Source of the DNA: Linnemannia hyalina
Lineage: Eukaryota; Mortierellomycota; Mortierellomycetes; Mortierellales; Mortierellaceae
Direction of reading: 5' to 3'
NCBI GenBank assembly: GCA_019671135.1
Contig: JAHRHY010000003.1
Coordinates: 3,038,001 to 3,102,000, forward strand
Length of the DNA: 64,000 bases
Program-made: the position numbers and the translations under genes
Notes under the pieces: generated by a model
The model's input: only the letters and a program-made list of their open reading frames with translations
Database searches by the model: none
Told to the model about the DNA's origin: nothing
In this document: positions 12,015-24,140 of the stretch, piece by piece
Layout: every line of letters starts with the position of its first letter
Numbering within the stretch: position 1 is the stretch's first letter

Positions 12015-12587
12015 TATGATACCGGAAAGATTGGCACCCAAAGCAACAGCAGCATACCCAACCCATACCACCAACACCAGCACATGCCCTCGGTATCCAC
12101 ACAGGAACCATGGCCACTAGAGCAGGGACAGCAGCAGCACCTTCAACAACAGCAATTACAACAACAACAGCAGCAACAACAACAGCATTTTCAATTACAA
12201 CAGCAACTAGAACAACAACATCAGGCACAGCTGCAATACCAACAACAGCAGCAACAGCACCAGCAACAGGTGAACTTCCTGGAACGAAAGCTGAGCAAGA
12301 GGACGCGACTCGAGACAGAGGAGGACATGTCGGTGGATGCAGCCGCAGCAGGTCAATCGTTCATAGGATTTGACAGCCAGTCGGAGCAACAACATCAGAG
12401 CTCATGGGCCGGAGCTGGTGCTGCTATGGATGGCAGCGGCCAGCACCATCATCCACAGTTTATTCCGACGGGCGGCATGCACTCTGGACAATCCGACCCC
12501 AAGAGGCGCAAAGGCGATTGGTCCGAGGGCAGTGGGTCTTTGAGCGGCGCCGCTGAAGGAATGGACACCCCCATGGAGATTGCCTAG
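12015..12587 (+). CDS. In-frame poly-Q extension ORF directly after the PKA stop codon
   Basis: Directly after the TGA at 12012-12014 the same frame stays open for 190 codons to a TAG at 12585-12587. The first ATG in it is at 12084, exactly 24 codons on. The product is clearly coding-like: mixed CAA/CAG codons give a long glutamine-rich stretch, followed by basic patches (RKLSKRTR, DPKRRKGD) resembling nuclear localisation signals and a G/S-rich acidic tail ending PMEIA. Possible explanations are stop-codon readthrough, alternative splicing that removes the stop (for example joining exon 4 at 11720 to an AAG acceptor ending at 12029, which keeps frame), reinitiation at 12084, or a recent nonsense mutation or sequence error. 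A separate gene with its own promoter is unlikely in 70 bp. Confidence 0.55.
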   Translation, partial: YDTGKIGTQSNSSIPNPYHQHQHMPSVSTQEPWPLEQGQQQHLQQQQLQQQQQQQQQHFQLQQQLEQQHQAQLQYQQQQQQHQQQVNFLERKLSKRTRLETEEDMSVDAAAAGQSFIGFDSQSEQQHQSSWAGAGAAMDGSGQHHHPQFIPTGGMHSGQSDPKRRKGDWSEGSGSLSGAAEGMDTPMEIA

Positions 12588-13477
12588 CTTGCCTTTCTCT
12601 ACCGTTCTTTGTTATCGGATCCCCAAGCGCTTACCTGACAGCACTCGCATGACTCGCACGGACTCGTTCTGGACAAGGCCTGGACCTTTCTGATTGTTGG
12701 CGTTCTCTGGACCCTTTCAACTACTGGTGGTCGTCATCAAGGAGGATCAAACTCACTCCCCATCTGTCGAGCCATTGGATGTTCGTTGTACCCAGAACTC
12801 CAGGACATCACGATCATTGTTGTTTCTTGTTCTTTTTTTTTTTAATGTTTGTTGCTGTTTTTTATTCTCCTTTGTTGCCTGTTATAATTGTCGTTTCTTT
12901 GTCTTTTCTCTTTTACCTGTCGTTTTTCTTTTCTTTGTTTTCTTTTCCTTTTCTTTCGTTCTTGTATTCGCCATTCCCATTTCATTTCTTTCTTCTTTTT
13001 AATGTTTCCTTCCTTTCGTTTTTCTAATTTATCGTCTTTTTCTGTCGAGTTTGTCACTCCTTTGTTTCTTTTTCCTTTTCTTTTTCGTTTTTCTTAACTG
13101 CTGCTGCCACTACATTTTGCTGCTGTTTGCCGCCTTTCTTTCCGATACGTATCAACCTCATAGCGTTTGTTTTTTTTTATTCTTTTTTATTCTCTTCCCT
13201 CAAGCTATTCAAACAGACCAACTAAAAAAAGATAAAACCCTCACCACACCACCACATCTCATTCTCAATAATCTGCATCCAAACATGATTGGTATGATGG
13301 ACTTGTTGGAGAGCCTTGCATGGCAATGACAGTATATCTTTTCATTTCGGAATTTTTTTCGAATTTTTAATTCTTAAGAAACATAACGCTTCTTAACGGT
13401 TTTTACTTGAAAGAGGCCAGAACCATCCAAATATTATTAACGGTCCCCTCTCCTAAAACAACAAGGACAACACAGAA
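12588..13477. other. Convergent intergenic region, T-rich
   Basis: Non-coding in my reading. From 12830 to about 13200 the plus strand is strongly T/C-rich (TTTTCTTT-type), probably the PKA 3' UTR. The stretch to 13477 holds the 3' end region of the Mpo1-like gene. No RNA gene is recognised. Confidence 0.55.
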
Positions 13478-14630
13478 CTACTGCTCCTTCTTCTCATCAA
13501 CAAGAGCCGCAACAGTTGCACCCGCACTCTGGTTCCCAGCCTTCCCACCAGCCGCCGCCGCCGCCGCCTTCCGGGCTCTAAAAGCCTTTATATCCACATC
13601 GACCAGGACATCCAACTCCCGCTTCAACTGAGGCCTATAACCGATCATAAACAAAAACTCCCATACAACAAAGTAAGGGGCCAGGACCAGGGCTTGGATC
13701 AGGTTCTCGGTGAGCTTTGGGGCGCGCTTTTCAAAGACTCCGTGGCCGATGAATTGAGCGATCCAGGCGGTGACGTGGATGTATGATGCGATCCGGACTG
13801 CGGACGGGTTGGTGAGGTAGAAGTCGGTGGCGAATTTCGCGGCGCCTAGGAATAGGGGCGCGCTTATGAACTGTGGGGTGTGGTGTGGTATGGTGTGGGG
13901 AGGGGAGGGTAAGGTGGGATGGTTGGGTTGTTAGGGCGGCGTGGCGTGTTGAACGGGAAGGGTGTTGAGAAGGGAGGGGTAGGTCCGAGTGCGAAGTGGG
14001 TCGGATGATGTTTGAATGTCGGATGGGTCGGTCGTATGTCCGAACGCGGAAAATCAACAAACGGATGCGACCAATGCATGATTTTGGTTTCAGAGCATGT
14101 CCAACAGGTACAGAAGTAGGAGGAATGAAGAAGAGAAAGGTGGTGTGAGTGAGAGAAAAAGTAACAACAACAACAACAACATGGAACGCATGATGAGCGT
14201 GTACGTCCGTATGTGTGCCCCCCTGTTCTTTGCAAAAACACACGCACTCTCTCTCTCTCTCTTCAATGGCTTCAGTCGAGAAAGCAAGCAAAAAAAAAAT
14301 GAGCTCCTGAACAATTGCTAGAAGGAGGGTACTTACGGCGGTCTCCTTGTCAAGCGCAAAATAATACCCCACATAGCCCACCATAGCCGCCCATGCCAAA
14401 TTCGGCGTCGCAAACTGGAACACCTTATCCACAAGGGCCGGGAATGTCGCACCCGATGCCACGGCGGCCGGGGAAGGGGAAGGGAGGAGGGGGCCAGAGG
14501 TGGCGGCAAAGACGAGGGCGGACCAGAGGATGAGAGGGATGCAAGTTAAGTGGATTGCGACGTTGACAGGGTGGTTGTGGTGGGTTGCGTACTGCAGGAG
14601 TTGGTGTTTTATATCGAAGAGTTTTGACAT
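13478..14630 (-). CDS. Mpo1-like (DUF962, YGL010w family) 2-hydroxy fatty acid dioxygenase
   Basis: Exons 14630-14337 and 13870-13478 give 228 aa, with a GTAAGT donor, a CACAG acceptor and a 466-bp intron. The start MSKLFDIKHQLLQYATHHNH is typical of the family. The HxxHPxN and IHLTCIPL segments carry the conserved histidines that bind Fe2+ in yeast Mpo1. About four hydrophobic helices follow, including NLAWAAMVGYVGYYFALD, IHVTAWIAQFIGHGVFE with further histidines, and a C-terminal helix before an Ala-rich tail. Yeast Mpo1 is an ER-membrane dioxygenase that shortens 2-hydroxy fatty acids during phytosphingosine breakdown, and that role is inferred here. The open frame upstream of 14630 is leader sequence. 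The gene is convergent with PKA. Confidence 0.9.
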
Positions 14631-15075
14631 TCTTGGTAGGATGACGTTGAGGTAGTGAGTAAGTGAGTGAGCTAGAAGGGTTTGGAAGAGGCGGAAGGAA
14701 GGAAGAGAAAGAGGAAAGACGACCGACGGATGGCACAAACAGATGATAGGGAAGGGAAGAAGGCCCAAGCTCAGATGGGCTTAGGCGGCTTATTTATTAC
14801 GTTCATGACATGTGTCGTGAATGAGAGGCAATTGGGGTATGAATTAAGATGGAGTAGGATTTTGAGAATGACTATGATACAGGGATATGTGTCTTTTTGG
14901 ATGCAGAGTGAAGATACAAATGAAGGAGGCGAAACAAGGATGTGCTTATGCTAATTAAAATGGTAGGGGTTATACTTGTAAGGTAATGAAAAAAAAATAA
15001 CGAAACTCGATACGAAAAGCAAGAAGGGAAACGAAAAGCAAGAAGGGAAACGATAAAAAAAAGGGGGAAGGACAA
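14631..15075. other. Intergenic, leader of the Mpo1-like gene
   Basis: 445 bp between two minus-strand genes. On the minus strand it is CT-rich just upstream of the Mpo1-like ATG. The repeated GAAACGAAAAGCAAGAAGG-type sequence near 15002-15052 is a short tandem duplication. No gene is seen. Confidence 0.5.
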
Positions 15076-16692
15076 TTAGATCCACTCCCAGGTGGAGTTT
15101 GCGCGGTTGAACCGGGCAACCTTGCGCTCACACTCGGGACACCAATGGATACAATCCTTGGTTCCCTCATGGTCCTTCCGGAACGGCAAATAGCTCAACG
15201 TGCCCAGTGTCAAGAACATCAGTCCGAACGCGACCAGGTACGACATTAAGCCGGGGACGTACTGGATGTTGGAGACGACTTTCATGGCACCGCAGTGGGG
15301 GCAGTTGAATTTTGAGGGCCCGTCGCGGAACATGGAGTGGATTGCGCCCGAGGGGCGGAGCCATTCTTCGCGCCAGCGGTCTTGTTGTTCCTCGATGGGG
15401 GATCTTTGGAGGTGTGGTTGGTTCTGAAGCTGTGGGTGTTCAATGGATCGGGATCCGCGACGGGAGAGGGAGAGTGAGGCTCTGGACCCATCCTGATTGT
15501 GGTTGTTGCTGTTGACGATCGAAGGGGTGACTGTTGCAGGTGTTGTTGGGTGCTGTGCAGTGGGAAGGTTACGAACACGGGAGGATTTCGAAAGAGTAGG
15601 TTTCTTGAACAGTTTCGGGAAAATATTGTGCTGGTGGTGTGCCTTTTTGGAGTTGTTATTGTTTGAGGATGTGACAAAGGAGGCCGCGACAGAGGATGAG
15701 GCAGACGGAGTATAAATAGTCGTAGGCGATGATGTACTAGGGGGCGAATAGACCGACGACGAAGGAGTCGATGGAAACGGGAATCCTCCCTTGACCGTTG
15801 TTGTTGGGGAGGCAGAGACAGAGGCAGAGGCCGATCGTCCGTGCAGGCGGTGTGAGGATCGGACACGGTCCATTTGAGCCTTATACAGGTCAAACTTGCT
15901 CGTCGGTACTGGGGCTGCTGGTGGTGCTGTTGCTGATGTTGTTGGCTTTGTGGTATTGGGCTCTTGGTCCAGATCGGCAAGATGGTGGTGGTCACCACTT
16001 CCGTTGATGGGCGGTTGGAAAAAGAGGAGGAGGTCTGGGGAAATGGATGGATCGGCGACAGTAAGAGAAGGAGAAAGAGAGGCAGATGAGCTGGCGCCAG
16101 GAAGAAACTCGGAGACACCATTGCCATTAGACAAGGGCTTGCCGAGGTCATTGATAAGAAGAATCTTTTGGCTCCCATGCCTACTGCTACTGCTACTCCG
16201 ACTGCTGCCATGCTTGTTGTAGTTCTTTTGTCGTTGAAAGGATGTGACGGAAGAGGCAGAGGCAGAAGACGACGAAGACCCCGACCGCATCATCTGAGCA
16301 GTACCGGGGTTAGAACGAACGTTGCTTTGCGGGCGATGGTTCTGCTGGTGATACTCGAGCATCAGGAGCGGGCTCTCGTGTTCCTGGGACGACCGGCTGT
16401 TCTCCCGGATACAGGGACCAATTGGGAACCGATCGTAGTCCCAGATTGGTGTGAAGAGCGGCATTTCTTGTTGTTCTGCTGTGGAGGATGATGGTTGTTG
16501 GGGTGTTGTGGTTGTTGTTGAGGATACTATGGAGGTGGGGGAACCTTTACCCTTGTCGCTGAGAGAAGGGGAGGAGGAGAGTCGAAGGGTTACTTTTGGA
16601 TCGATCGTATCGTTGGCTGTGGTGGCAATGGTTGTTGAGGTGCGCTTGGCTTTTGAAGGTGCGGGCTGAACGGCCAACTTTGCTACTGTCAT
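15076..16692 (-). CDS. LITAF-domain (LPS-induced TNF factor-like zinc ribbon) protein
   Basis: Single exon, 538 aa. Residues 1 to about 455 are low-complexity and Ser/Thr/Pro-rich, without recognised domains. The last ~80 residues form a LITAF domain: a CPHC knuckle (about 464-467), a hydrophobic segment of about 22 residues (MSYLVAFGLMFLTLGTLSYL), then a C..HWCPEC knuckle and a conserved aromatic C-terminus (TWEWI). In known proteins the two CxxC halves form one zinc site and the hydrophobic part inserts as a monotopic anchor into late endosomal, lysosomal or plasma membranes. A role in endosomal or cell-wall-related trafficking is inferred. The long disordered N-terminus is typical of fungal members. 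The start MTVAKLAVQP is the first ATG of the open frame. Confidence 0.85.
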   Translation of the reverse strand: MTVAKLAVQPAPSKAKRTSTTIATTANDTIDPKVTLRLSSSPSLSDKGKGSPTSIVSSTTTTTPQQPSSSTAEQQEMPLFTPIWDYDRFPIGPCIRENSRSSQEHESPLLMLEYHQQNHRPQSNVRSNPGTAQMMRSGSSSSSASASSVTSFQRQKNYNKHGSSRSSSSSRHGSQKILLINDLGKPLSNGNGVSEFLPGASSSASLSPSLTVADPSISPDLLLFFQPPINGSGDHHHLADLDQEPNTTKPTTSATAPPAAPVPTSKFDLYKAQMDRVRSSHRLHGRSASASVSASPTTTVKGGFPFPSTPSSSVYSPPSTSSPTTIYTPSASSSVAASFVTSSNNNNSKKAHHQHNIFPKLFKKPTLSKSSRVRNLPTAQHPTTPATVTPSIVNSNNHNQDGSRASLSLSRRGSRSIEHPQLQNQPHLQRSPIEEQQDRWREEWLRPSGAIHSMFRDGPSKFNCPHCGAMKVVSNIQYVPGLMSYLVAFGLMFLTLGTLSYLPFRKDHEGTKDCIHWCPECERKVARFNRANSTWEWI

Positions 16693-19600
16693 TATGGTTT
16701 ATCTGGTCGTTTCGGGATGGATGGTATTGTTGGGTGAAACGGAGAAAGAAGGAAAGTGGAAAGAGGGAGAGAGAGGGAGAGGATCTGTGGAGAAGAGAAG
16801 AGAAGGGAAGAAGAGGGGAGGGAAAAGGTGGGGATGAGGAAACGAGACAAGAGGAGAAGGAAACAGAAGAAATGAGAAAGAAGAAAGAAAGAAAGAAAGA
16901 GAGAGAGAGGAGGGTGGCAAAAGGGTTAGTAAAAACTTGGTACGACGGCAGTGGTATACAGAAACTTTAACGAAACAGAGATACACCGATGCAAGCCCTT
17001 TTTGGTTGCATGCATTGGGTGATTGCGGAGACAGAGAAAGAGGCACATCCTATCCTCAATGGCAGCTGTATGGGTGCATCATGGTATACATACACCCAAT
17101 TGAACTCTCTCTCCTTTTCTCCCCTCCTCATTTGGCTGTCTGGTCCCTCGTTAGCTACTTGGTTCCCCTCATCTGAACTCTCATATGCAAAACCCTCAAA
17201 CATCCCCCTTCCTTTTCCCTTTGTTCATTGTCGTTTTTTAATTATTAGCAACCACAATAATGACACAATGACTAATGACCATGATATACAAAAAGGGAAA
17301 CAAATAACACTCATCACCAATTGCTAATTGTTTGCTTATTGTTGATAGAGTGAATGCACATAATATTCGATCGCTCATGGCCATAGCATGGGTGGTCAAT
17401 GAGTGTGGTGCGCTCGTTTGTTTTGCTCGCTCGGAGCCCTAGCGAGCAAACAAGCGGAGAGCAAAGATCTGCCGTCTTCTCCATGAGCTCTCTTTTTGAG
17501 ATACTGGCTGACACACAATAACAACAGACCTGGCATGAGCGTTGCTTGTATTCCTCTTCCTCTTTTACCACCCCTGACCTAGGCCTCACCATTTGCCATT
17601 TGCCTTGATGCTCATTTTTTTTGACGTTTGCTGCTCTCTTCTCTCAATTGTCCGTTAGACAAAGAGGCAAAGTACGAGGGAAGGCGGCCACGAGAATGAA
17701 TGGGATGTGGGTGCATGTACTATTGTCGGGGAGCCTTTTTCCTTCTCTGTTTGTGCCATACTCATTTAGGTACACAGAAAAAATAAAATCAAGGTGCGCA
17801 TGCAAAAAAAAAAAAAAAAAAAAAGAAACCAACAGCACCGACAACGCATAGATCGGCACTCGAAATAAACACACAACACCATACGTTGAGTACACTGTAA
17901 TAGTGTAAACCGCACCAAAAGCGTAGAAGGAAAGGTGCACAAAAACGGGAACCAAAACAGAAAAACGGAAGAAAAAAAAAATGCAAGGGCTCTCAGGCGA
18001 CAGGAAGGGAGAGAAAGAACACCCCTAAACCAACGTCCCATCCCATGGTCCAAGGTAGGTCCAAAGCAAAATAAGATAGAAAACTCCCATTTGTTGACAG
18101 GTACTCGATCCTAACCCTCTTTTACAGTTACCACTTTGTCCGCAAGGTATGTACATGACATGGCATATAGAGCTTAAAAATGTGTAAAAACTTTACTCTT
18201 CTTGGAAATGATCAGGAATAAGAATGTTGGACTGTTGGTCGACGACAGTGAGTGTATAAAAAAAAGGAGAAAGGGAGAGAGAATGAAGGAGGAGGATGAA
18301 AGAAAGGAAGGGAGCATGGCATGGCATGGCACTTGGCCTGACTGGCGTGAGCGTTCGTCGCATGGCAACAGGCAGGGAAAGCAAACAAAAAAATAAGAGA
18401 GCAAGCGAGCCAAAGCAAAAGGAGAACCGTGGACATGAAAAAAAAAGAAAATTAAAAGGGAGAAGAAAAAACAAAGCGTGGCGTTGAGAGGGGATCGTAT
18501 TGTCTGCGTGCTATGACCATATAGCATATCTCTTCCTCTCCTTCTTTTCCCTCTTTAGTGATCAGCAATAGCAAGCAGCATGCGGTCAACCCCTCCTCTA
18601 TTCAGCCCCTGTGTTGATTGACGGACGGAAATCTCTTCATAAACAGAATTGTAGTGGTTCGAGGCATGCATCTGCCGCCTTTTTTTGAGAAGAGGTTGTT
18701 GCTCTCGTGTTGAAAGGGAAAAGGGAGAAATAGCAGGAGAGAGAGGAGATGGTGACGATGATGATGCTGATCTGCCTTTTTGTTTGCATGTGTGCAGTTG
18801 AAAGACTCTCGTTTCTCTTTGCCCTGAGGATAGTATGTATGTGTGTGCATTGGATGCATGGATGGGGATGAACTTTTTGGTGGGTGTGTAGACCAGGGAG
18901 ATCAACTCCAGTTGTAGAGGCAAGCGAGTGAGAAGCAGGGAAATAGAGTGGATCGAGCTGAGTGTAATTGCGAGTGCCATGGGTGTCGATGGACATAGTA
19001 GGATTGGTAGAAACCACAAGGGGGATATCTTTGACCCAGTCGGTTCAGCCCCTGCGTCTTCCAATGATTGAAGTGAATCAACCCATCCACCATGTCGTGA
19101 GAGCAAAAAGGAAGAGATAAAGAGGAAAAGAGAGAGCGAGCGGGGGACCAACTCGGCGGACTAATTGACGAGAAGAGAAGTATGGATGTGCATGGTTGGG
19201 TATGTGGTGGTGGAGGAGTGTGTAATTATACGTACATGAGGAGAGAGTTATCTTGTTCAGGATAAAGTTGGGCGGAGCGGAGGAAAGTGTAGAGAGGGAG
19301 AGTGAGGAGAAGGTGAGGATAAGGAATAAGGAATAAGGAAGAGAGTGAAGGCGTGGATCGGACTGATAGTCGGTGTGGGCGTATGGGTGTATATACAAGG
19401 AGTGTGTGGAGGAGGGACGAGGAGATGATATGTGTGCAAGTTGCCGAAGAGAAAGAGTCAACGAGGTTAAAAAGAAAAAAAGGGAGAAAATCATAAAAAG
19501 AACAGGGCGGCACAGTCCTTTTTATACAGAAAAAGCCAGATACATCACTGATCAATGGAACGGCAGGAAAGGGGTAAAACGATCACTTCGTCCAACGCTG

Positions 19601-22600
19601 AATCCTTTACAGCCCTACAAACAACACTAATGCATCCATTCGACCACTGTCATGGGTTACCATGTACCATTCATCATTCATTCATTGATGATCGATAGTT
19701 GGCAGTTGACGATTGACAAGCACTTGGCACATGCATGGAGAAGCTAATTAAATACCACGCTGGGTTAGGGCTTAATTAAGTAGCCCTGTCAACTGCTGTC
19801 AACAAACAAGCTACTGTAGCGAGGTCATCGTCAGTGTGCTGCTTTGTTGCTTACTTGCTCGATTTGTGTGTGCAAATGTGTGCGATTCAATCGTGCTCAC
19901 CGACTGGTGCACGACTCATCTGCCTTACAGACTCAGTCAACTCACACACCAACCACAACCCAACTCACTAATTCCTCCGTCATCTTTCACTTCAGTCAGT
20001 GTGTTTGAAGGGCGAAGGATCTTATAGATAGTAAAGTTGCTGGCCCCAATTTCTATCATGCCCTAAACGAGAATCCTCGGCGGGTGGTAAAAAACATGTC
20101 GTATCGTATCGTTCGTTTTTTATCCTCATTTTCTTCTTTTCTTTGTACTCTTAAAGATCCCTGTGGAAAACAAAAAGAAAAGAAAGAAGGTACGGTGGAG
20201 AAGGATAAAAAGGAACAACAACGATCTTCTCCATATCTAGGTACGATAGATCTACCTGGTGTTTCTTTTCCTTCCCATCCAATCCTTCCCTCCTCGTACT
20301 CCATTGCGCGAAAAGAACACGCACACGACCACATATCGACAAGGCAGTGGATACCATACCTCCCATAGTCATAAACCAAACAAGCAAGAGTCCATTGAAC
20401 GCCAAGCAAAAAGGCACCCCTGGCTGTGGTCTTCGCCTATTTTTTACTCACTTCATGCTTGGCCGCCTGGCACCAATAAAAAACTCCTCTCTGACGGCAG
20501 AACGGAACCATGGCTGTCGTCAACGTTGATGATTCGTTCATTCCAGCGTTCGCTTCGTTCATTCATCGTACAAAAGGCAAAATACCACCCGACACAAAAC
20601 GACATCATAGGCATCAACAACAACCGAGGTTTTTTCCTTTTCGCAACACTTCCGTTCTTTCTTCCTGTTCGACCCCACATCCACACGCAAATAAATTGGG
20701 AAAAAGTAGGGCTCAATGAGCAATGTTCTGAATGTCTGAGTTCCTTTTTGTTTCTACGGGCAAGGGCATGCGGGAGAAGTTGCATGCGGATTGGAGAGAC
20801 CGAGGGTGAGAGAGAATAGAAATAGTCGGGTCAGAGGGACAGACTCCTCTGTTCCCCGGAGCGAAAAAGGGACCGAAAGTCCATTTTTTCACCTACAACT
20901 TCTATTTTTGTTACTGCCTACCATTCGATGGCCGACGGAGGGTATGAAGGGATTGGCGAGTCCACGTTCGTAGACTATCTCATGCTCATTGAGATACCGA
21001 GGTAGGATGTGGTGAATGAGGGGATGCCTTTGATCTCTGTTCAGACTAGCCGTTTACTAGACGTGTCGGCACTTCCTTTCCCTTTTTGTCTGACACCAAA
21101 GGCACTTTTATGGGTTCAATCCAGACAACGCAAACCATGGCAGACACAAGAAAAGTTGCAGACAGGCAAAATAAACACCAATTCTTATTTTTTTGAGTAG
21201 TGGATCGGGAACTGTCCATCAGTTTGTTGTCTGTTGACTAACACTGACTGCACATGCCAACCTTCTTTTTGACCCTTCTTTTAAAACACAACCAAAAAAA
21301 AAAAAAAAACTGTCCGACTGTAACAAACAAACCGTCATTGAAAGAGACAACATGCCCCCCCCCCCCTTATGATTTGTAGGTAGTCATTGAACATACATAG
21401 AAGACAGCAGATGAGGGATGTACCAAACCCCTTTTGCTCATCCAAGAAATAAAAAGAACGTGAGCTAAACCTGCCGGCCGAAGGAGACTAACTAACAAGC
21501 GTATACTTTCTCTAGGACCAAATGCCATGCCATGCACGCCTACAAGGCGAGGTGTACCTTGCATCCCAATTTTGTCGAAATGCCTCTTTCTCTTCCTTGC
21601 CTTTCAACGCTCATCTTGGAAGTTGAAGGTCCCAATGGTTACTTATTATCCCTTTCGCCCTTCTTCTCCATCCCATTCTACGCCATGTCAACAAAACACT
21701 TTCCCCACGCCAATGTCCCCTCACTTGATGGTGCAACCCAAATCTTTTTCGCCCATTTTAGTGTCTGCCGGACTCGGACTTTGTGCGCTTGCTCGCTGGG
21801 CACATTTTGGGGGGAGGGGGAGGGAGAGGGGTCATTTTCTTTGTGTTTACGCTTTCTGCTGACTCGTTATTACGCATATTCCTCTCACAGTTTTTCCTTT
21901 GGAAAATGCTTATTTTGAGTTTTGGATGCGAGTGTGTCAGTGTGTCAGGGTGTCAGGGAGGGAGTACCTTGCAGATAGGTACAAGACCAAGGCCGCGACT
22001 CGACAGACCGACTTGTTCACAGGGTGGAGGGTAGATGTGATCAACCGCAACAAGGAGAGTGAGGGTGGGTGCATGCTACGGGAGGGGGGTTATGTGAAAA
22101 AGGGACACAAAGAGAAGGAGACACAAGGAAGGGGGCAGGAGTGGGCGCGAGATGAGGATAGGATGCATCGATATCCTCCTCATGATTCACTTTGTTGGGT
22201 GAGAAAAGAAGAGCTAAAAAAGTGCGCGACAGAAGGCGAGATCGACTACATACTATTTTTGTTAGCATGACCAAAAGCTAATTGTTCTACTCTTGCAGCA
22301 AAGAAAAAAAATACTATGAACAAAGGAGGATGGATGCAAGGAAAAAAACGAGTGTCCTTAACTTCCAGTCAGTCTTTCCACCATTTCTTGGCTTTGTAGT
22401 CACTTGAATGTCCATTGGTGAATTCACATTGGCCATTAAGCTGTTCCGCTGTGTCATTCTTTCTCGTTCTCCCTCAGCAAAGGGAAGAGACATCCAAGGT
22501 ATCCTTATGACTTTGCCTAGGTTTCTTTCTGCCTCTTGCAAGGATGGATTCTCCCGACACTGAGAACATGATTCAACTCTGGGCCAAATGTGAATGTGGA

Positions 22601-23477
22601 GAGACGACCTGACATCGAAGTGAGAACGTAAAGACACTATAAAACCAGCCAGTGTCTTCGAACCACATGCGCACGAGGAAAAGAAAACCTCGGCCGAGCT
22701 TTAGACCAGGATAGATTTGAAGTTACGCGTACTCCAGCTTCTCTTTCTCTCTCCCTAGTCTCGTTCCATCGTCACGATGATGTGTGAGTGGGTCATGTTA
22801 CACGTTGTCTTTGTCTCCTCAAAAGAACGGACGGTGTTACTGTCACCCTTCCCATAAGTCTCTTCTATTCCCCCCCTGGTGGAGGTCCACCGTCCGATCT
22901 GTAGCCATCCCTCACCTTTCTTCTCTGGCTTGAGCTTTTATGGAAAGGAGCATCGTATCCTCTATCGCTGATTGTTATCACTCTCGTCTTTTCTTTTGGC
23001 AACTCAACCACCGCTTGAACACCAACTTGAGAACGACGCGGGCTTCATGTCAACATTCGAATATAAACTAGAGCGCATAAACGTAGAGCATTTGATAGCC
23101 TGGGAAGAATACTTCGCACGCTCCAAAGAAAAAACAATTGACGCCTCCTGCTTATTTTATGTTTTGTTTCCATTCCTCATGTTTCGATACGGGCTATAGG
23201 CTGCAGGCTGTAGGCTGTTGCTTCTACCCGCAGTTTGGGCGTCCAACCGTCCTTGCACTTTTCATCCATTGCATTATTCCTCGGACATTTTCGAAAAAAA
23301 GGCATTCCTAGGCTGGACGGCCACAATACATGGCGAACGTCAAATCAAAGCACATCCCGTAAGTTCATCCAAGAAGCGCGTATGGTTGAAAAAAATATCA
23401 TTGTTTGTTTGTCTATGGATTTATATTGTAGGCGAGCAATCTATGAGTAAAAAAGAGAGGCGTGCTGCTGCTCCCAT
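16693..23477. other. 6.8 kb stretch with no convincing protein gene
   Basis: Frames here are short, overlapping and low-complexity, and I see no domain and no exon chain with shared frame. It holds a poly(A) run (about 17805-17824), an A run near 21294-21309 followed by a poly(C)12 run at 21355-21366, and scattered CT/GA-rich blocks. The minus-strand frame at 18555-19151 (198 codons) is the longest but looks like leader or UTR sequence. For a window this gene-dense it is a notable gap. Confidence 0.5.
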
Positions 23478-24140
23478 TTAGTTCTTGATACCCTACAAAT
23501 GTTCAATCGATAAGAATTGTAAAAATGGTCAGTATCATTGTTCGGGACACAGTTAAAACAAACATGGCGCATGTGCTTTAAGATAGCAATAAATATGCTT
23601 ACTCTGGCCATCTTAGTGGCACCGTAGAGGGAGCCGACAAAACCGACAAGCATGATGCTGCCGAAGGCAGTCATGATGAACTTGTCACCACCCTTTCTGA
23701 GGAAGATGGGGACGTGGGTGGGGGCCTAATATGATGATTTTCATATGTTCCGAAGGATCGGGTGTGTTAGGACCGTGTCTTTGTCCGAAGGATGTGATAT
23801 CTGGCGCGTAGCCGCTCCTGTCCTTGCATGTTGTAGTGTGTTATCCTGTCTTTGTGCTTCTTTTGTGTTCATAGAGCCCTGATAGGATGGACTTGTGTGT
23901 TTCTCCTCATCCATTGTTTCTGTTCCGTCGCTCTAGGTTCCTGATGTGAGAGTCATCACATCAGTCGTTTCCTCCGAGTTCTTCCTTTTCCAGTGTTTAG
24001 CAGACTCCGGATTGGCCTCCTATGCCTGCTTCCAGCAATAACAGTGCTAGACTTGTTTCTAGCGTTGTTGAGGAATGCTATTGTACCTGGTAGAGGCGCT
24101 GGAGGTGGGGGACGGGGTTGGGGCGGTTGATGATGGACAT
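23478..24140 (-). CDS. Cytochrome c oxidase subunit VIIa-like small mitochondrial protein
   Basis: Three tiny exons (24140-24087, 23725-23603, 23492-23478) encode 63 aa. All introns are phase 0 with GTACAA and GTAAGC donors and TTAG/GTAG acceptors. The last exon is four codons plus stop (GIKN). The protein reads MSIINRPNPVPHLQRLYQ, then a PIFLRKGGDKFIM turn and one membrane helix (AFGSIMLVGFVGSLYG), ending ATKMARGIKN. Length, the RK/GGD turn before a single helix and the basic tail fit fungal COX7a/Cox7-type subunits of complex IV in the inner mitochondrial membrane. I am fairly sure of the exon structure because it rebuilds a short compact protein; family assignment is by pattern only. It is divergent from the uL23 gene, probably sharing a promoter. 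Confidence 0.75.

Noticed and set aside
13975..14250. Frame continuing past the Mpo1 exon 1 donor
   Set aside because: The GTAAGT donor at 14336 and CACAG acceptor at 13871 restore the family sequence; the read-through tail has no family features.
14631..14768. In-frame upstream extension of the Mpo1-like protein
   Set aside because: The family start MSKLFDIKHQ is at 14630; the extension is leader sequence.
18555..19151. 198-codon minus-strand ORF
   Set aside because: Low-complexity Ser/Leu/His composition from pyrimidine-rich sequence, no domain, no homologous exon chain.
20259..20819. 186-codon plus-strand ORF
   Set aside because: Composition and lack of any recognisable motif suggest chance; it overlaps equally long antisense frames.
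21108..21125. GGTTCAATCC, resembling a tRNA B box/T-loop
   Set aside because: No A box, acceptor stem or cloverleaf can be drawn around it on either strand.
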